A DNA stretch of 64,000 nucleotides. Origin: Austropuccinia psidii (Eukaryota; Basidiomycota; Pucciniomycetes; Pucciniales; Sphaerophragmiaceae). The notes beneath the pieces were generated by a model. That model was not told the origin of the DNA. It did not search any database and saw only the letters and a program-made list of their open reading frames with translations. Below are positions 23,451 through 33,762 of this stretch, in pieces (position 1 is the stretch's first letter; every line of letters begins with the position of its first letter). A program made the translations under genes and the position numbers. The stretch covers positions 70,745,491 to 70,809,490 of the forward strand of contig JALGQZ010000001.1 in assembly GCA_023105745.1 (NCBI GenBank), given 5' to 3'.

Positions 23451-26400
23451 TCAACTCTTGTTCCCACTTCGGCCACCAAGCTGTGCGTTCTACCCTCTCT
23501 TTAGTCCTGTCCTCACTCATGTGTCCCATGTAGGGGCAGTCATGGCATTCCTGCAGGATTAAAGAGATGTGGTCTCTGTCTATCACTGTGAGTGCACTGG
23601 TGTGCTTTTCTCTGTGATAAATCAGGCCATCTATAAGGAAGAATTTATTGTCCTTATAGGCCCTCAACCAGGGTTCCTCCAGCTGGGCTTCCAGTTCTGG
23701 GCTCCTGTATTTTTGTTGAAGGAGTTGGAGTAGTATGCTACACTGTTTGTGTTTAGCATAAGATTTCAGTACTGCATTGAAAAATTCATTGTGCAATTCT
23801 GAGGAACTTATTCCCAGTATGGGGTTTTCTGTCCCTTCTGAATCAGTGTTTCCACTGTCAAGGGTACCACTACCTGGTGCCCATTCAGAGAATCTGAAGT
23901 TTTTCTTCCTATTTATTTCCATAAAATGGATAGGAATTTTTGCAGCAACTTCAGGGTCATAAGCTGGATTGCTTTTGACATTGTCCAGTGGCCATCTGCT
24001 AAGGCCATCTGTGTTGGTATGGCTTTTACCTTCCTTGTATATGATGGTCATGTTCCCTCTATACTCCTGGATGGCTATTTGCCATCTCAGCATGTGTCTA
24101 TTAGTAGTCTTCATGTTTAGTAAAGACTTCAAGGCTGTGCAGTCTGTGTAGACTTCAAAGACTGCACCCTCCAAATAATAATGAAGTTTTTCTAGTGCCC
24201 AGACTAGACATAGACATTCTGTTTGGGTGGCCCCATACCTGGCTTCTGAATATTTCAGCTGCCTGGAGATGTAAAATATTACACCTTCTCTTGGTTCACC
24301 ATCCACAATTTGTCTTTGGTGAAGGGCTGCTCCCAAGCCTTGGCTGCATGCTGCATCTATATATAACTTGATTGGTAGTTCAAAGTCAGGCAAGATGAGC
24401 ACAGGTGCATTTGTGAGTTCATATTTGATCCTCTCATATGCATCCCTCCTTTCCTTGGTTATTTCAAAAACTACATCCTTTGAGCATAACTTGTATAAAC
24501 TACTAGTTATGTGAGCAAAGTTTTTGATGTGGTTTCTATAGTAGCTAGCAAATCCAAGGAAAGATTGCATCTCTTTGATGTTCTTTGGTACTGGCTTTTG
24601 CAGTACTGCTGCTACTTTGTTCTGGTCAATTGCCAGACTAAGGCCTGAGACTTTGTGTCCTAGAGCTAGTAGCTCTTGTTGGCCAAAATTACACTTTTTA
24701 AGTGAAATTTTCAGATTGATAGGTGTGCATTTACTTAGCACTCTGTCTATGTATTGTACATGGTCTTCCCATGTCTCTGAGTATATAATGATATCATCAA
24801 TATACACTAACATCCAGCCTTCCATTATTTCTTCTTGAAATATGGTGTCCATCATCCTTTGGAAGTGGGCTGGTGCATTCTTGATGCCAAATGGCATCCT
24901 GGTGTACTCATATATGCCCATATGGCATATTATTCTGAGCAACTTCATGGAGTTTGGTTTAACTCCATTTTGGTGGAAGCCTTTCATAAAATCCATCTTG
25001 GTTATGTATTTGGCTTTGGCTAGCTTATCCAAGGCATGAGGTATCCTTGGTATAGGGTACCTGTCTGCTTTTGTGTAGTTATTCAGGGCTCTGAAATCTC
25101 CACATAATCTAGACTTGCCATCATGCCAGGTGATTAGGACAGGAGTGGTGATTTCCACTATTTCATTATGTCCAATCTTCCTAATGACATCCATGTCCAG
25201 GAGTTCATTGATATGTTTCTCAATCTCTTTCCTGGTCTCCAGACTTGGTGGGTAAGGAGGTCTCCTTAACATGGGTGGATAAGGTCTTTCTACATCCCGA
25301 TATAGTTCTATATCATGGCCTTTGATCTTGCCTAATGGTTCTTCGCCAATGGCAAATGCTGGTCTATTCTCCCTCAGCATCTTCAGTAAACTTAGCTTTT
25401 GTTTACTGGTTAGGGTAGTGCTAAACTGTCCCTCTCTGAATTCTTTCTGAAGTTCTTCCAGTGGGTCCTGAGAAGATATCTGGTATATATCAAGAGAAAA
25501 TTTCTTTTCCTTGTTAGTACCAATGGTAATATGCCTATTTTTACTATTGTAAATATCTATGCCATACATCCTCTGGTAATCTGTTCCCAGTAAAAACCCT
25601 TGGATGTGGGCATCTTCAAGCACTACAAACTCTGGTTTGAGTCTGATATTACCTTTTCTGTGGGGTATAATTATCTCTTTGATAATTGTCCCAATAGAGG
25701 TCATCTTTCCAGATGCACTCTTAAAGTTCTTTGCCTTAGTGGGCAAGAGCTGTTTTTCCCAGTTTGGGAAGTGGCTATCCAGATAATTTCTGGCCACTAT
25801 GGAGCAATGTGCTCCACTGTCAATGATCAGTGGGTGCTGAGCATTGTCAATACATACAGTCATTTTTGTGGCTGTTCCATGTATATATGCCATTCCTTTG
25901 GTTGGTGTAACCAGGAATGTTTGTGCATCTTGTGTGTGTTTGCACAAGTTCTTGTTGGCAGTATCCTGTGGCATGCCTGCTTCCAACTGTATATCCTGGA
26001 TTTCCAATGGGGTTTCCTCTTGGTATTCCACTAGAAGTTCCTCTCTTGGGTCTTGGTCATCATCAGATAGTTCTCTAATGGCATCTCCCATAGAGTCTGA
26101 TTCAGAATCCTCTGTTGAAAGTTCTTCTTCAGGGACTTTTTCTATAGCATAGACTTTTTTCTTTGCTTTTGGACAGTTGTTGGCATAGTGGTCTGTTGAA
26201 CCACAATTGTGACAAGAATTCTTCTTCTTTGCCACTTCTGCCACTCTTTCTCTGGGTTTGTCTTTAAACTGCACCCTGAAAGGTTGTTTCTCTTTGAAAC
26301 TATTGCTTCTATATGGGGTGAATTTCTCTATATTAGTCCTTTTCCTTATGTCTTGTAAGGTATTGGCTATGTCATCTAGAGTGCAATTTTGGTTGCATCT

Positions 26401-27006
26401 GCATTTCACTGCATGCTCTAGTTCTCCTGGCAGTTGTGCCAGAAGTTTGTGATTCCTCATCTGGATGTTCATCTGAGGATCAATGGCTTGAAGTCTTTTA
26501 GACTGTCTGAGACACCACTCATATGGATCTTTGTCCACAGAGTATTTGTCATTTCCAAATGACATGGTCTTTTGCCATATCCAAGTTCCATTACTGTACT
26601 TTTGGATTATTTGACTCTTCCACCATGGCCAATTTCTTCTGCCATGGATTTCTTTCACTTCTGTGTACCATATACTTGCATGACCTTTAAATGCAGTATT
26701 CAGTCTAGCAGTAATCCAGTAATCTGGTATGCTGGGTACATCAATGAAGAGTCCATCAATATAATCTATGAGTTCCATATGATCATATTCTCCTGATCCA
26801 GAGAATTTGGGCCAGTTTGAGGCCTCAGGAAGCTGTTTCAAGGCTTCCTTCTCTGAATAAGACATGCCATCTCCATCCTGGTATTGTGATGGAGATCTTG
26901 CCTTATTCAACAACATGGAATCTGGTTTGATGTCATCTGGTTGATATGGATTCTCCATAGCTTGGCCTTGTGGTTGGGGCTTTAAGCTATGGTAGGCATC
27001 AAACAA
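23269..27006 (-). CDS. B1 Gag C-terminus, zinc knuckle, protease, RT, RNase H, integrase N-terminus
   Basis: A 1245-residue uninterrupted frame (numbered from Met at 27006; it is open upstream to about 27135). In order: a capsid-like region (about 55-230; [37 protein letters not shown]); a CCHC zinc knuckle C265-C278 ([14 protein letters not shown]); an acidic linker; aspartic protease D396 (IIDSGAHCS); RT with [26 protein letters not shown] and catalytic YIDD at 735-738; RNase H ([21 protein letters not shown]); and the integrase zinc-binding HHCC segment ([20 protein letters not shown]). The last 27 or so residues are out of frame after the homopolymer shift. It would make the element's replication enzymes and is probably translated from unspliced or partly spliced element RNA. 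Confidence 0.93.
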   Translation of the reverse strand: MFDAYHSLKPQPQGQAMENPYQPDDIKPDSMLLNKARSPSQYQDGDGMSYSEKEALKQLPEASNWPKFSGSGEYDHMELIDYIDGLFIDVPSIPDYWITARLNTAFKGHASIWYTEVKEIHGRRNWPWWKSQIIQKYSNGTWIWQKTMSFGNDKYSVDKDPYEWCLRQSKRLQAIDPQMNIQMRNHKLLAQLPGELEHAVKCRCNQNCTLDDIANTLQDIRKRTNIEKFTPYRSNSFKEKQPFRVQFKDKPRERVAEVAKKKNSCHNCGSTDHYANNCPKAKKKVYAIEKVPEEELSTEDSESDSMGDAIRELSDDDQDPREELLVEYQEETPLEIQDIQLEAGMPQDTANKNLCKHTQDAQTFLVTPTKGMAYIHGTATKMTVCIDNAQHPLIIDSGAHCSIVARNYLDSHFPNWEKQLLPTKAKNFKSASGKMTSIGTIIKEIIIPHRKGNIRLKPEFVVLEDAHIQGFLLGTDYQRMYGIDIYNSKNRHITIGTNKEKKFSLDIYQISSQDPLEELQKEFREGQFSTTLTSKQKLSLLKMLRENRPAFAIGEEPLGKIKGHDIELYRDVERPYPPMLRRPPYPPSLETRKEIEKHINELLDMDVIRKIGHNEIVEITTPVLITWHDGKSRLCGDFRALNNYTKADRYPIPRIPHALDKLAKAKYITKMDFMKGFHQNGVKPNSMKLLRIICHMGIYEYTRMPFGIKNAPAHFQRMMDTIFQEEIMEGWMLVYIDDIIIYSETWEDHVQYIDRVLSKCTPINLKISLKKCNFGQQELLALGHKVSGLSLAIDQNKVAAVLQKPVPKNIKEMQSFLGFASYYRNHIKNFAHITSSLYKLCSKDVVFEITKERRDAYERIKYELTNAPVLILPDFELPIKLYIDAACSQGLGAALHQRQIVDGEPREGVIFYISRQLKYSEARYGATQTECLCLVWALEKLHYYLEGAVFEVYTDCTALKSLLNMKTTNRHMLRWQIAIQEYRGNMTIIYKEGKSHTNTDGLSRWPLDNVKSNPAYDPEVAAKIPIHFMEINRKKNFRFSEWAPGSGTLDSGNTDSEGTENPILGISSSELHNEFFNAVLKSYAKHKQCSILLQLLQQKYRSPELEAQLEEPWLRAYKDNKFFLIDGLIYHREKHTSALTVIDRDHISLILQECHDCPYMGHMSEDRTKERVERTAWWPKWEQELSEYINTCERCQKANRKHGKKIWVASTHRRTQTPMGNHQHGLGHRTCPRRQRKLQCLPNHS

Positions 27007-27107
27007 TTTGTTGATGTCTTGGTTCAGACACTCCCTGTCCCTGCTGCTATGGTGTTGTTCTTCAGAGACTTGATTCAGTCTCTTGTTGGTTTCTTCAGAG
27101 GCTTTGC

Positions 27108-28073
27108 TCAGTTGAGCATATCCTTCCTGAAGGTTTTAACTATCTGCTCCAATGAGGCTTGAGTTTTTCTCATCCTCTCTTGGGCAGCTGCAAATTCTGC
27201 AGCCTGCTTTGCAGATTGCTCAGCATATTGGGACATTTGCAACCACAGTGTGTCACTGTTGATTTTGCTCTCAGATGTGATAATGTTATTTTCAGTCTGA
27301 GTGGGGGTAATGTTTCTATTACTAGGACTACTGATTCTAGAGTGGTTTACAACTACTTCTGGTTCTTGTGTACTTCTTTTACCAAATCTAACAGCTTCTG
27401 GATCATGGGGTCTGACTCTTTCCTCCTCTGGTTGAAGGAGGCTTTGTTCTTGCCCTTGTTGCCTTGTCTTCTCCTGGAAACTTCCTGGAATTGTGAAGAA
27501 TGGTGACTCTTGGCCACTGATCTGCTGGTTTCTGAACGGTGTGAAGCCACTGGAGAGCTGATTTGGCTTGCTCCTTGTGAACCTGAAGGAATCTGAGTAG
27601 GCCCTGTCTGGGTTAACTGTTCTTCTATAGCTTGGATAGTGGCTTGGTTCTCCCTTATCCTCTGTGCCCTTGCCTCCAGGAGTCTGTGCTGCCTGGTAGG
27701 GTTCCAACCCTTGGTGATTACCATAAGGTCCTTGAAGTCTATCTCTTTGAGACAGATCTTCTGGCAACTTGATCCCAGTTCTGCCCAGTGAGTTGCTAGG
27801 TTGAACCTCTTGTTGTCCATGCTCCATTGAAACAAATCTTTGAGGAGTTGGTGGATTTGAAGAACTTGATCCATATCCTTCCAGTCCTCTGGTTTGAGGT
27901 TTCTGTTGAATTGGAGTGTGAATGGCAAGGTTGATATTATCTCCCTCATTGTTTTGCCATCCACCACCGTGTCTAATGTGTCTTCTTTCAGGTCTTCTGG
28001 TTCTAGACATTCCTGCTCTATCCTCTGGCTGGTTCCTTTGGAAGCCAAGGTCTCTGAGGTATGCAGGGGACAT
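27108..28073 (-). CDS. B1 N-terminal Gag-like frame (disordered, overprinted)
   Basis: A 321-residue frame starting at ATG 28073, one nucleotide after the TGA that ends the upstream frame (UGA-U-AUG). It is rich in Arg, Gln, Ser, Pro and Gly and looks disordered for about 230 residues. It then has an Ala/Glu/Gln-rich, probably coiled-coil end ([20 protein letters not shown]). The pol frame continues the same coil one frame away ([19 protein letters not shown]), so Gag seems to need a -1 shift near 27122-27137 to join it. The same frame is open in B2 (32795-33697). It overlaps, in another frame, the spliced protein 27353-28421. Which frame is translated, and when, is inference. Confidence 0.7.
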   Translation of the reverse strand: MSPAYLRDLGFQRNQPEDRAGMSRTRRPERRHIRHGGGWQNNEGDNINLAIHTPIQQKPQTRGLEGYGSSSSNPPTPQRFVSMEHGQQEVQPSNSLGRTGIKLPEDLSQRDRLQGPYGNHQGLEPYQAAQTPGGKGTEDKGEPSHYPSYRRTVNPDRAYSDSFRFTRSKPNQLSSGFTPFRNQQISGQESPFFTIPGSFQEKTRQQGQEQSLLQPEEERVRPHDPEAVRFGKRSTQEPEVVVNHSRISSPSNRNITPTQTENNIITSESKINSDTLWLQMSQYAEQSAKQAAEFAAAQERMRKTQASLEQIVKTFRKDMLN

Positions 28074-28421
28074 ATCAGTGTTTGCAAGCAGTCAAAAACT
28101 TTATGTTCTTAGGGTAATTACCTTTGACTGTGCCTTGTACAAATTTGTTATCTGCTGATTTGGGAAGTTTGCCTTTGGAGGTTACAACTGGGTTAATAAT
28201 TGTAATCTTCCCTGTACAAGTGGTTAAGGTTGGTTTACCTTGTATTGAAGCAGAGTTTTGTGGTTTTCTACTCCTCTGAGTGGCTATTGGTGTCCACTTC
28301 TTGGCTGTAATGAGGCCTTCACTAAGCCTTTTTCCTTTACCCTTGCTGCCCTCTGGTTCTGAGGGTGTCACTGGTGTGTTGGCCTGTGACTGGGTTTCAA
28401 GTGGGATGTAGTTTTCTTCCA
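27353..28421 (-). CDS. B1 spliced accessory protein (start codon formed by splicing)
   Basis: Exon 2 (28421-28122) encodes a Thr/Ser/Lys-rich, basic segment (IPLETQSQANTPVTPSEPEG...). It starts TGGAAGAA after a CAG acceptor; the A of its ATG would be the last base of exon 1 at 40471. A 68-nt intron (28121-28054, GTAATT...CTCAG) joins it in frame to exon 3 (28053-27353). Exon 3 has a compact, probably helical region ([48 protein letters not shown]) and a Lys/Arg-rich tail ending VKEVHKNQK. The predicted length is 333 residues. B2 has the same splice sites and frame. I know no named family for it; from memory, proteins of this composition are annotated as hypothetical in A. psidii. A structural or regulatory role in Gag assembly is a guess. 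Confidence 0.7.
28054..28121 (-). other. 68-nt intron 2 of B1
   Basis: The minus strand reads AAAG|GTAATTACC ... TACCTCAG|AGACC. Removal fuses exon 2 in frame to the compact frame. Retention gives a stop (TGA, 28077-28075) followed after one base by the ATG (28073-28071) of the Gag-like frame. The same boundaries and length occur in B2 at 30841-30908. Confidence 0.68.
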
Positions 28422-28542
28422 CTGAATCAAAACAGGAAAAAGAGGGCTTATGTCAGTTGAGACTTCTTAAAAGGCTGGTTTTGCACGTCTAAGAATTTCC
28501 TCTGGGCTTGTATATTATTACAGTATGCCCTTGTATAATGAC

Positions 28543-29955
28543 TGTCAGGCTGTGACTCAAAACCAGAGCACAAGCATGACAGCCAAAATACCATAAACCA
28601 ATGGTATAGCCAAAATACCACCAAAACATCGAGCTGAGCCAAATTAGCTCAAAAGGTATCAGAAGAAAGAGGAAACTCACCTCTTTCTGAAAATATAAGT
28701 CCCATCACCATAGGACAAGAAATAACAAAGTTATTCCTGCCCAAAGTTATTGCTGAGCATAAACCTTAATTTTTACCTCTCATCTAAAATCTAGAAGGAG
28801 AGGCTTAACCCCATCAAATGGGTATTCAAAATGAAGCTCTAACCCAGGGCTATCCAATGGTACCAGCCAAACTGAGCTAGCACCAGTATTACTTGAGTTA
28901 TGGTCAAATTCAGACCAAATAAGGGTGAACAAAACATTCACCTCTCATCTAACTTTTACAGTTTTAGTGTGAGATACCTAAAGTGGGGTCTTTTTGGAAA
29001 GAGCACAATCAGGCCTATCTGATGGTGCCATCCATTTCCTCATAACTCAACTACAACAGAGGTTATTGGCCAAACAACCTTAATACAGCTTTTGACCAGA
29101 CCACGCCAATGTACAAAAATACTTGTACATGGGATAACTTTGTCATATTTAATGATAACCATGTCAAGTTGGGTACCATTGTGTAGAGCTCATACAGAGC
29201 TATTCAATGAACCAACTTTGAGCTTGATATCTCAAAACGGACAGAGCTATGACCATTTTAAGGTCAAAATCCCACCTGCTGTCAGATACAGCCTTACCAT
29301 GGGATAATATCCCATAACCATGAATATGAGGTGTCAAATAGACGAAGAAGCATGTTTTTACTTCAATACCACATATGTCAGTCAATACTGGGGTCCCATA
29401 CAGTTTCTGTACAGCATTCTACGCGTCATACACGTCAGAATCAGGCTGTGAGGTCCCCAGATGAAAATATTCACCCTGTATTGGTGAAAACTGCCCAGAT
29501 GTGGTTTCAAAGCCACATCTGAGCCCAATACAGGGTATACAGGCTGTTTTCAAACCACAAGTCTGTCATAGAGAGTGAAAAGCCTTCACTTCCTCTACGT
29601 GGAAAGGTCTAGCAGCCTTTCCACCTCAATTTTAGGATAAAAGGAGAGCTTTTCACAGCCAAAAGCCTTTCCTCATCCTGCTCTTGAATAACCTACGTAG
29701 TAAACTGTAAAAAACAGTTTTACTCTTGGTTAAATAATCAGGTATAATTATATACTTTAATTATTGTAATCCAACAGATAAAGCCTGCACCCAGGGTTCT
29801 CAATAGCACTCACCACCACTATTTCTCAATAGTAGAACCCTCTTATTTTATTATAAAACTTTTATAAACATTTTTAATCATTTTCTGCCGTGTCACATAC
29901 ATAGTTAAAGCTGTAATTAGCCTAGTTATACCTTTATCATAGTATCATCCTGACA
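28543..29955 (+). repeat. 5' LTR of B2 (1413 bp)
   Basis: It runs TGTCAGGCTGTGAC... to ...ATCATCCTGACA. It carries the conserved hairpin at 29473-29536 and lacks the 15-bp segment found in the 3' LTR of B2. Confidence 0.96.
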
Positions 29956-29975
29956 TTTTGGGGGCCTGGCCGTGT
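29956..29975 (+). promoter_or_regulatory. Candidate primer-binding site of B2
   Basis: Directly after the LTR the sequence reads TTTTGGGGGCCTGGCCGTGT. The TGG three bases in could pair with the CCA end of a tRNA. The tRNA is not identified. The same sequence follows the 5' LTR of B1. Confidence 0.45.
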
Positions 29976-29999
29976 TTTTGACTTTTTTGGACCTTACAA

Positions 30000-30540
30000 G
30001 TAAGTCTTTTCTCTGTTTTATGACTTATTAACCATTGTTTTATCCTTTTTAGGCGTAATTTCCATTTAAAAATATATATTTTTTACCTTTTTTTATACAT
30101 ACTCATATTATAAGAGTATTTTTTACGTGGTTAACACCCACAGTAACTTATTATTTTTGGCGTGTTTTGCATATAAAAACACATAAGCCACTAATAAAGT
30201 CCTGTATTCTTGACTGAATAAGGACACCTCTGACTGAAAAACCATCAGTTGAGGCGTGGTCAAGTGTATTGTTAATTCAATAACACTTGTATACAAACCA
30301 CTTTTTTACAGAATACACTTGCAAACCACAAGTGTATCTGAGGGATACTGACACACAAACAGTGTGACAGGACACCATAAGCTGTATTTTTGACGTGAAA
30401 TTGTTAATTCAATTACACTGTCATTATACAAGGGCATACTGTAATAATATACAAGCCCAGAGGCCATTCTTAGACGTGCAAAACCAGCCTTTTAAGAAGT
30501 CTTAACTGACATAAGCCCTCTTTTTCCTGTTTTGATTCAG
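30000..30540 (+). other. Leader intron of B2 (541 nt)
   Basis: The donor is CTTACAA|GTAAGT at 30000; the acceptor, after a pyrimidine-rich stretch, is TTTTGATTCAG|TGGAAG ending at 30540. Unspliced RNA meets short ATG-initiated frames here (for example the ATG at about 30020), while spliced RNA gains the ATG of exon 2. Both sites are conserved in B1. Confidence 0.62.
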
Positions 30541-33452
30541 TGGAAGAAAACTACATCCCACTTGAAACCCAGTCACAGGCCAACACACCAGTGACACCCT
30601 CAGAACCAGAGGGCAGCAAGGGTAAAGGAAAAAGGCTTAGTGAAGGCCTCATTACAGCCAAGAAGTGGACACCAATAGCCACTCAGAGGAGTAGAAAACC
30701 ACAAAACTCTGCTTCAATACAAGTTAAACCAACCTTAACCACTTGTACAGGGAAGATTACAATTATTAACCCAGTTGTAACCTCCAAAGGCAAACTTCCC
30801 AAATCAGCAGATAACAAATTTGTACAAGGCACAGTCAAAGGTAAATACCCTAAGAACATAAAGTTTTTGACTGCTTGCAAACACTGATATGTCCCCTGCA
30901 TACCTCAGAGACCTTGGCTTCCAAAGGAACCAGCCAGAGGATAGAGCAGGAATGTAAGGTGTGGATATGAAACTTTGATTAAAAATCAAGTACTTTTCGT
31001 GTCCTCAAAATTTGTATAAGGTAAAATTCAGTTAAAAATAGTATGAAATATTATTTTTAACAGAAAACACGCCAAATTTATTGTTTATAACTTTATTAGT
31101 ATAAAACAATAATATTATAAAAATTTATTGTTTTACCAACAATAAAAATTTATCCAAAAAATACTCTACAAGAGATATTTTAAGGCTACAAAAGAAATTT
31201 CTTCAAGAGCAATTTCAATTGGAATTAATTGAGCAAAGAACTGCAAGCAATTAATTAAAGAACAAAGTCTTTAAAAAGAATATTAAAGAGAAAACACGCC
31301 CAAAAGTGACCAGAGTGAATTTGGAAACAAAGTGACAAAGTTAACAGTGATGAAAGATGCTTTAATTCACTTTTGGGGTGGTTCAGGGGTAAAAATGATT
31401 ATAAGAGTTACAAACAATGATTATAATGATTTTTTCACGTGGTTAAAAGGATTAAAATGATTTAAAATTGGTGGTTGGAATCTTTGATTGATTGGTTTAA
31501 CAGTTTTAAACTAATTAATAAAAGGAAAAGATTCTAACATGAAGAGAAAAGTGGGGCAAAGAAGACATTCTTTTATAGCCATCAATTCTCTTGCTCCAAA
31601 AGTAAAATTTACTCTTGTCAGTCGTGAAAAACAGTCTGACAACAGAAAAGCCAATTATGGCATCATTGAACCCTGGTTTAGACCAAAAAGGGCTGGTTTA
31701 AGCCATTTTTAGCCATTTTTAGCCATTTTAGACCCTTAAATCAGCCATTACTATAGCAATACCAGGCCTAGAGCCTTCAAAACACGTCAGAATGTGTGTC
31801 AGAGGCGTAGAAACCAGTTAAAACTGTTTTTATTATGATTGTTTTATCTTAAGGGTAGTTTTACCCTCTTGGCAACAGCTAAAACTACCCCAGTTGGTAT
31901 CAAAACCTCATCATCAATTGAGTCCACAGACCCTGTAACTCAATTCCAGGCCAAAAGTGATGAACTTTTGCGTGAATTTTGACATCCCACGCCTGTCAGC
32001 AAGGATTTTGGGGGTCTAGCTCCCCCTTAGAGCTGGAGTTCCTTTTCCCCCCCAAATTTAATCTTTCCAATTTATTTTTCCTTTAATTCCTCATCATGTA
32101 TTATACTTATAATTTACATATGTAATTCAATTCAATTGTACAGTACAATATAGTAATAATTGACACCTCATATGTAAACCAAAGTTCACTTATGTAATAC
32201 ACGCGCACATTTTGACATTTCAATTGAATTCAATTGAAAATACTTCAATTCCTCATAACTTCTAAACTAAACACAACACCTCAATTTTAACACAAAAATT
32301 GATGGTTAACACCACATGTGGTGTGAATTAAATTAAAGTTTTGAGGATTTTCAACTTTTGTATTGAAAATACTAAAAACTTAATTTAAGCTTATTTAGAG
32401 TTGAGTTACAAGAATTTCACTCAGAGGTGACCCCACCTGATTTTTTATGAGGAATCCAATGGTGAAATAAATTTTATATGTTTATTTATTGGATAAAAAG
32501 TTATAATAAATTTTATTTAACTTTTTTCCAAATTTATTTATTTTTTCACAATTTTGTTAAAATTTCATTTTTACTTAAATTTTTCAAGTATAAATGTAAT
32601 TTTATATTTACAAAATTTAATGTATTTTTATTTTTAAATTATAATTAATTTTTTATTTTTTAATATAATTTTATATTTATATTTTGATTTTTATTTTAAT
32701 AATATAAATAAATTTATTTTATTTATATTAATATGTTATTTTTTATATTTGTGGTCTTTTGGGTATATGAAATTACCTCTAAGGCTCACAAGGAATGTCT
32801 AGAACCAGAAGACCTGAAAGAAGACACATTAGACACAGTGGTGGATGGCAAAACAATGAGGGAGATAATATCAACCTTGCCATTCACACTCCAATTCAAC
32901 AGAAACCTCAAACCAGAGGACTGGAAGGATATGGATCAAGTTCTTCAAATCCACCAACTCCTCAAAGATTTGTTTCAATGGAGCATGGACAACAAGAGGT
33001 TCAACCTAGCAACTCACTGGGCAGAACTGGGATCAAGTTGCCAGAAGATCTGTCTCAAAGAGATAGACTTCAAAGACCTTATGGTGATCACCAAAGGTTG
33101 GAATCCTACCAGGCAGCACAGACTCCTGGAGGCAAGGGCACAGAGGATAAGGGAGAACCAAGCCACTATCCAAGCTATAGAAGAACAGTTAACCCAGACA
33201 GGGCCTACTCAGATTCCTTCAGGTTCACAAGGAGCAAGCCAAATCAGCTCTCCAGTGGCTTCACACCGTTCAGAAACCAGCAGATCAGTGGCCAAGAGTC
33301 ACCATTCTTCACAATTCCAGGAAGTTTCCAGGAGAAGACAAGGCAACAAGGGCAAGAACAAAGCCTCCTTCAACCAGAGGAGGAAAGAGTCAGACCCCAT
33401 GATCCAGAAGCTGTTAGATTTGGTAAAAGAAGTACACAAGAACCAGAAGTAG
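30541..33452 (+). pseudogene. B2 spliced accessory protein, interrupted by solo LTR C
   Basis: This is the counterpart of B1 27353-28421. Exon 2 is 30541-30840 (300 nt); intron 2 is 30841-30908 (GTAAAT...CTCAG). Exon 3 starts at 30909 but is cut by solo LTR C after 47 nt and resumes at 32796, ending at the stop at 33450-33452. The protein sequence is close to that of B1 throughout. If intron 2 is retained, the frame ends at TGA 30885-30887, one base before an ATG, exactly as in B1. LTR C should prevent production of the full protein unless it is spliced out. Confidence 0.7.
30953..32790. repeat. Solo LTR, family C (1838 bp)
   Basis: The insert begins TGTAAGGTGTGG and ends AAGGCTCACA. It is flanked by AGGAA on both sides (30948-30952, 32791-32795) and interrupts a B2 sequence that is continuous in B1 (AGCAGGAATGTCTAG). 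TG...CA ends plus a 5-bp duplication point to an LTR, and the absence of internal coding or a second LTR points to a solo LTR. It is very AT-rich at its right end (32460-32750). Orientation is not determined. An 8-bp duplication (AGGAATGT) is also compatible, because the target continues TGT. Confidence 0.72.
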
Positions 33453-33697
33453 TTGTAAACCACTCTAGAATCAGTAGTCCTAGTAATAGAAACATTACCC
33501 CCACTCAGACTGAAAATAACATTATCACATCTGAGAGCAACATCAACAGTGACACACTGTGGTTGCAAATGTCCCAATATGCTGAGCAATCTGCAAATCA
33601 GGCTGCAGAATTTGCAGCTGCCCAAGAGAGGATGAGAAAAACTCAAGCCTCATTGGAGCAGATAGTTAAAACCTTCAGGAAGGATATGCTCAACTGA
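32795..33697 (+). pseudogene. B2 N-terminal Gag-like frame (lost its start)
   Basis: A 300-residue frame equivalent to B1 27108-28073, with only scattered substitutions. Its natural start region (ATG at 30892, after TGA-T) is separated from the body by solo LTR C. The frame ends at TGA 33695-33697, and the pol frame begins one frame away, as in B1. Overlap with the accessory frame (to 33452) is also conserved. Confidence 0.7.
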
Positions 33698-33762
33698 GCA
33701 AAGCCTCTGAAGAAACCAACAAGACACTGAATCAAGTCTCTGAAGAACAACACCATAGCAGC

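Noticed and set aside
22347..28158. Plus-strand open frames across B1 (for example 22347-22610, 25600-26034, 27159-27506)
   Set aside because: They are antisense shadows of the well-supported minus-strand gag-pol, and mirror images of the same frames appear opposite B2 pol.
22188..28560. B1 as a complete element ending at 28545 with the LTR there as its 5' LTR
   Set aside because: The LTR at 28543 is in the opposite orientation and is bounded by ATGAC duplications with 40038; the true 5' LTR of B1 is at 40517-41948, joined by matching AGGAA.
30948..32798. Insert C as a hAT-type DNA transposon with an 8-bp duplication AGGAATGT
   Set aside because: No terminal inverted repeats are seen, while TGT...ACA ends with a 5-bp duplication fit an LTR; the extra shared TGT is explained by the target sequence.
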